15,874 bases of DNA, taken from assembly GCA_052273845.1 (NCBI GenBank), contig DAVZHM010000040.1, positions 1 through 15,874 on the forward strand. The letters run 5' to 3'. How positions within the stretch are numbered: the first letter of the stretch is position 1; every line of letters starts with the position of its first letter. The notes beneath the pieces are model-generated. The model was not told where the DNA came from. It ran no database searches and saw only the letters and a list, made by a program, of their open reading frames with translations. Position numbers and translations under genes: made by a program. This document shows positions 14,816 to 15,874 of this stretch, in pieces. The stretch is from Fimenecus sp052273845 (GTDB lineage Bacteria; Bacillota; Clostridia; Oscillospirales; Acutalibacteraceae).

Positions 14816-15874
14816 TTAAAGCGTTGCCAAAGCCTGCTCAATATCGGCAATAATGTCCTTGACATTTTCAATGCCGACCGAAAGACGGATTAAATCGGGC
14901 GTAACGCCGCATTCCACAAGTTCTTTGTCGGAAAGTTGACGGTGCGTGGACGACGCGGGGTGCAAAACGCAGGTGCGCGCGTCGGCAACATGGGTAACAA
15001 TCGCGGCAAGTTTCAAGGAATTCATAAATTTCTCCGCCGCGGCTCTGCCGCCTTTTACGCCGAAAGAAATGACGCCGCAGGTGCCGTTCGGCATATATTT
15101 TTGCGTCAATTCGTGGTATGGATTGTCGGGAAGTCCCGGATAATTCACCCAAGAGATTTTCTCGTTTTGCCGGAGATATTCTGCAACCGTTTGCGCGTTT
15201 TGGCAATGGCGTTCCACGCGCAAAGCGAGTGTTTCCAACCCCAAATTCAAATAGAAACTGTTTTGCGGCGACGGTGTGGAGCCGTAGTCACGCAAAAGTT
15301 GCGCCACGATTTTGGTCACATAGCCTGCTTTTCCGAAATCGCGGGTATACACCGCGCCGTGATAGCTTTCGTCAGGAGTGGTAAGTCCCGGGAATTTGTC
15401 GTTCTGTTCCCAATCGAAATTGCCGCTGTCAATGACCGCACCGCCGATGGTAGAGGCGTGCCCCTCCATATATTTCGTAGTGGAGTGCGTTACGATGTCC
15501 GCGCCGAACTCGAACGGACGGCAGTTAATCGGTGTGGGGAAGGTGTTGTCGATAATCAGCGGTACGCCGTGGGCGTGCGCGATGCGTGCGAATTTTTCAA
15601 TATCCAAAACATCCAAAGACGGGTTGGCAATCGTTTCGCCGAACATTGCTTTGGTGTTGGGTTTAAACGCCGCCGCGATTTCTTCTTCGCTCGCGTTGGG
15701 GTCTACGAATGTGACATCAATGCCGATTTTGCGCATCGTAACATTAAACAGATTGAAGGTGCCGCCGTAAATGGTCGCGGCGGAAACAAAGTGGTCGCCC
15801 GCGCCGAGAATGTTAATCAGCGAAAAGAAATTCGCCGCCTGCCCCGAAGAAGTCAGCACGCCTGCCACGCCGCC
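14816..15874 (-). CDS. metY: O-acetylhomoserine sulfhydrylase (aminocarboxypropyltransferase), 5' end outside the window
   Basis: This PLP enzyme of the Cys/Met metabolism family converts O-acetylhomoserine plus sulfide to homocysteine, the direct sulfhydrylation route to methionine. The window holds 352 codons and the stop. Full-length members have about 425-430 residues, so roughly 75 N-terminal residues lie off the right edge. The frame stays open to the edge (GGVAGVLTSSGQAANF), so the GTG at 15868 is not a real start. Marks are SSGQAA and YGGTFNLF in the PLP-phosphate area, the cofactor aspartate in PLIIDNTFPTP, the Schiff-base lysine in HSTTKYMEGH (codon 15473-15475), and the C-terminal HPASSTHRQL and LIRLSVGIEN. 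The acetyl versus succinyl substrate is inferred from resemblance to MetY rather than MetB. No terminator lies directly after the stop; the nearest is at 14573-14612, beyond the remnant. Confidence 0.93.
   Translation of the reverse strand, partial: GGVAGVLTSSGQAANFFSLINILGAGDHFVSAATIYGGTFNLFNVTMRKIGIDVTFVDPNASEEEIAAAFKPNTKAMFGETIANPSLDVLDIEKFARIAHAHGVPLIIDNTFPTPINCRPFEFGADIVTHSTTKYMEGHASTIGGAVIDSGNFDWEQNDKFPGLTTPDESYHGAVYTRDFGKAGYVTKIVAQLLRDYGSTPSPQNSFYLNLGLETLALRVERHCQNAQTVAEYLRQNEKISWVNYPGLPDNPYHELTQKYMPNGTCGVISFGVKGGRAAAEKFMNSLKLAAIVTHVADARTCVLHPASSTHRQLSDKELVECGVTPDLIRLSVGIENVKDIIADIEQALATL

Overview
The window looks like a chromosomal segment of a low-to-moderate GC Clostridia member, plausibly in or near Oscillospiraceae. 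This rests on the Firmicutes-style RpoB/RpoC lengths and sequences, strong AGGAGG-type ribosome binding sites, sigma-A promoters close to consensus, a DUF815 AAA+ ATPase and a GH2 LacZ. The genus cannot be fixed from the sequence alone. Almost all of it is ordinary housekeeping and metabolic content. I found no CRISPR array, insertion sequence, tRNA, rRNA or defence or toxin cassette. The interesting material lies between the genes.

Region 1 (1-8007, minus strand) is the transcription/translation cluster rpoB -> rpoC -> rpsL, the last running off the left edge. rpoB has its own promoter with perfect -35 and -10 hexamers and is cut off from the usual upstream rplJ/rplL genes by a divergent gene. 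The rpoC-rpsL gap lacks the L7Ae-family gene (rplGB/ybxF) common there in Firmicutes. It carries instead a strong promoter built into a 37-bp palindrome, followed by two hairpins in the rpsL leader.

Region 2 (8070-12600, plus strand) holds a DUF815 AAA+ ATPase and a cytoplasmic LacZ-type beta-galactosidase. The beta-galactosidase promoter overlaps the DUF815 stop codon, and the unit ends at a strong hairpin terminator. No transporter or sugar regulator accompanies lacZ.

Region 3 (12476-12815) is a gene-free stretch between the convergent lacZ and ilvD. It carries both terminators and, between them, a dense cluster of small hairpins nested in longer inverted repeats, resembling an interspersed palindromic repeat element.

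Region 4 (12816-15874, minus strand) is amino-acid biosynthesis. ilvD (dihydroxy-acid dehydratase) is a single-gene unit with its own promoter, a CodY-like box at the start site and its own terminator. Upstream lies a decayed, frameshifted remnant that looks like the C-terminal part of a metallophosphoesterase. Beyond it is a 5'-truncated (by the window edge) O-acetylhomoserine sulfhydrylase gene (metY). A two-way terminator separates metY plus the remnant from ilvD.

Together these read as independently controlled core units (RNA polymerase, str operon, lactose hydrolysis, branched-chain and sulfur amino acids) rather than one pathway. All functional calls come from reading motifs by eye, with no database search.
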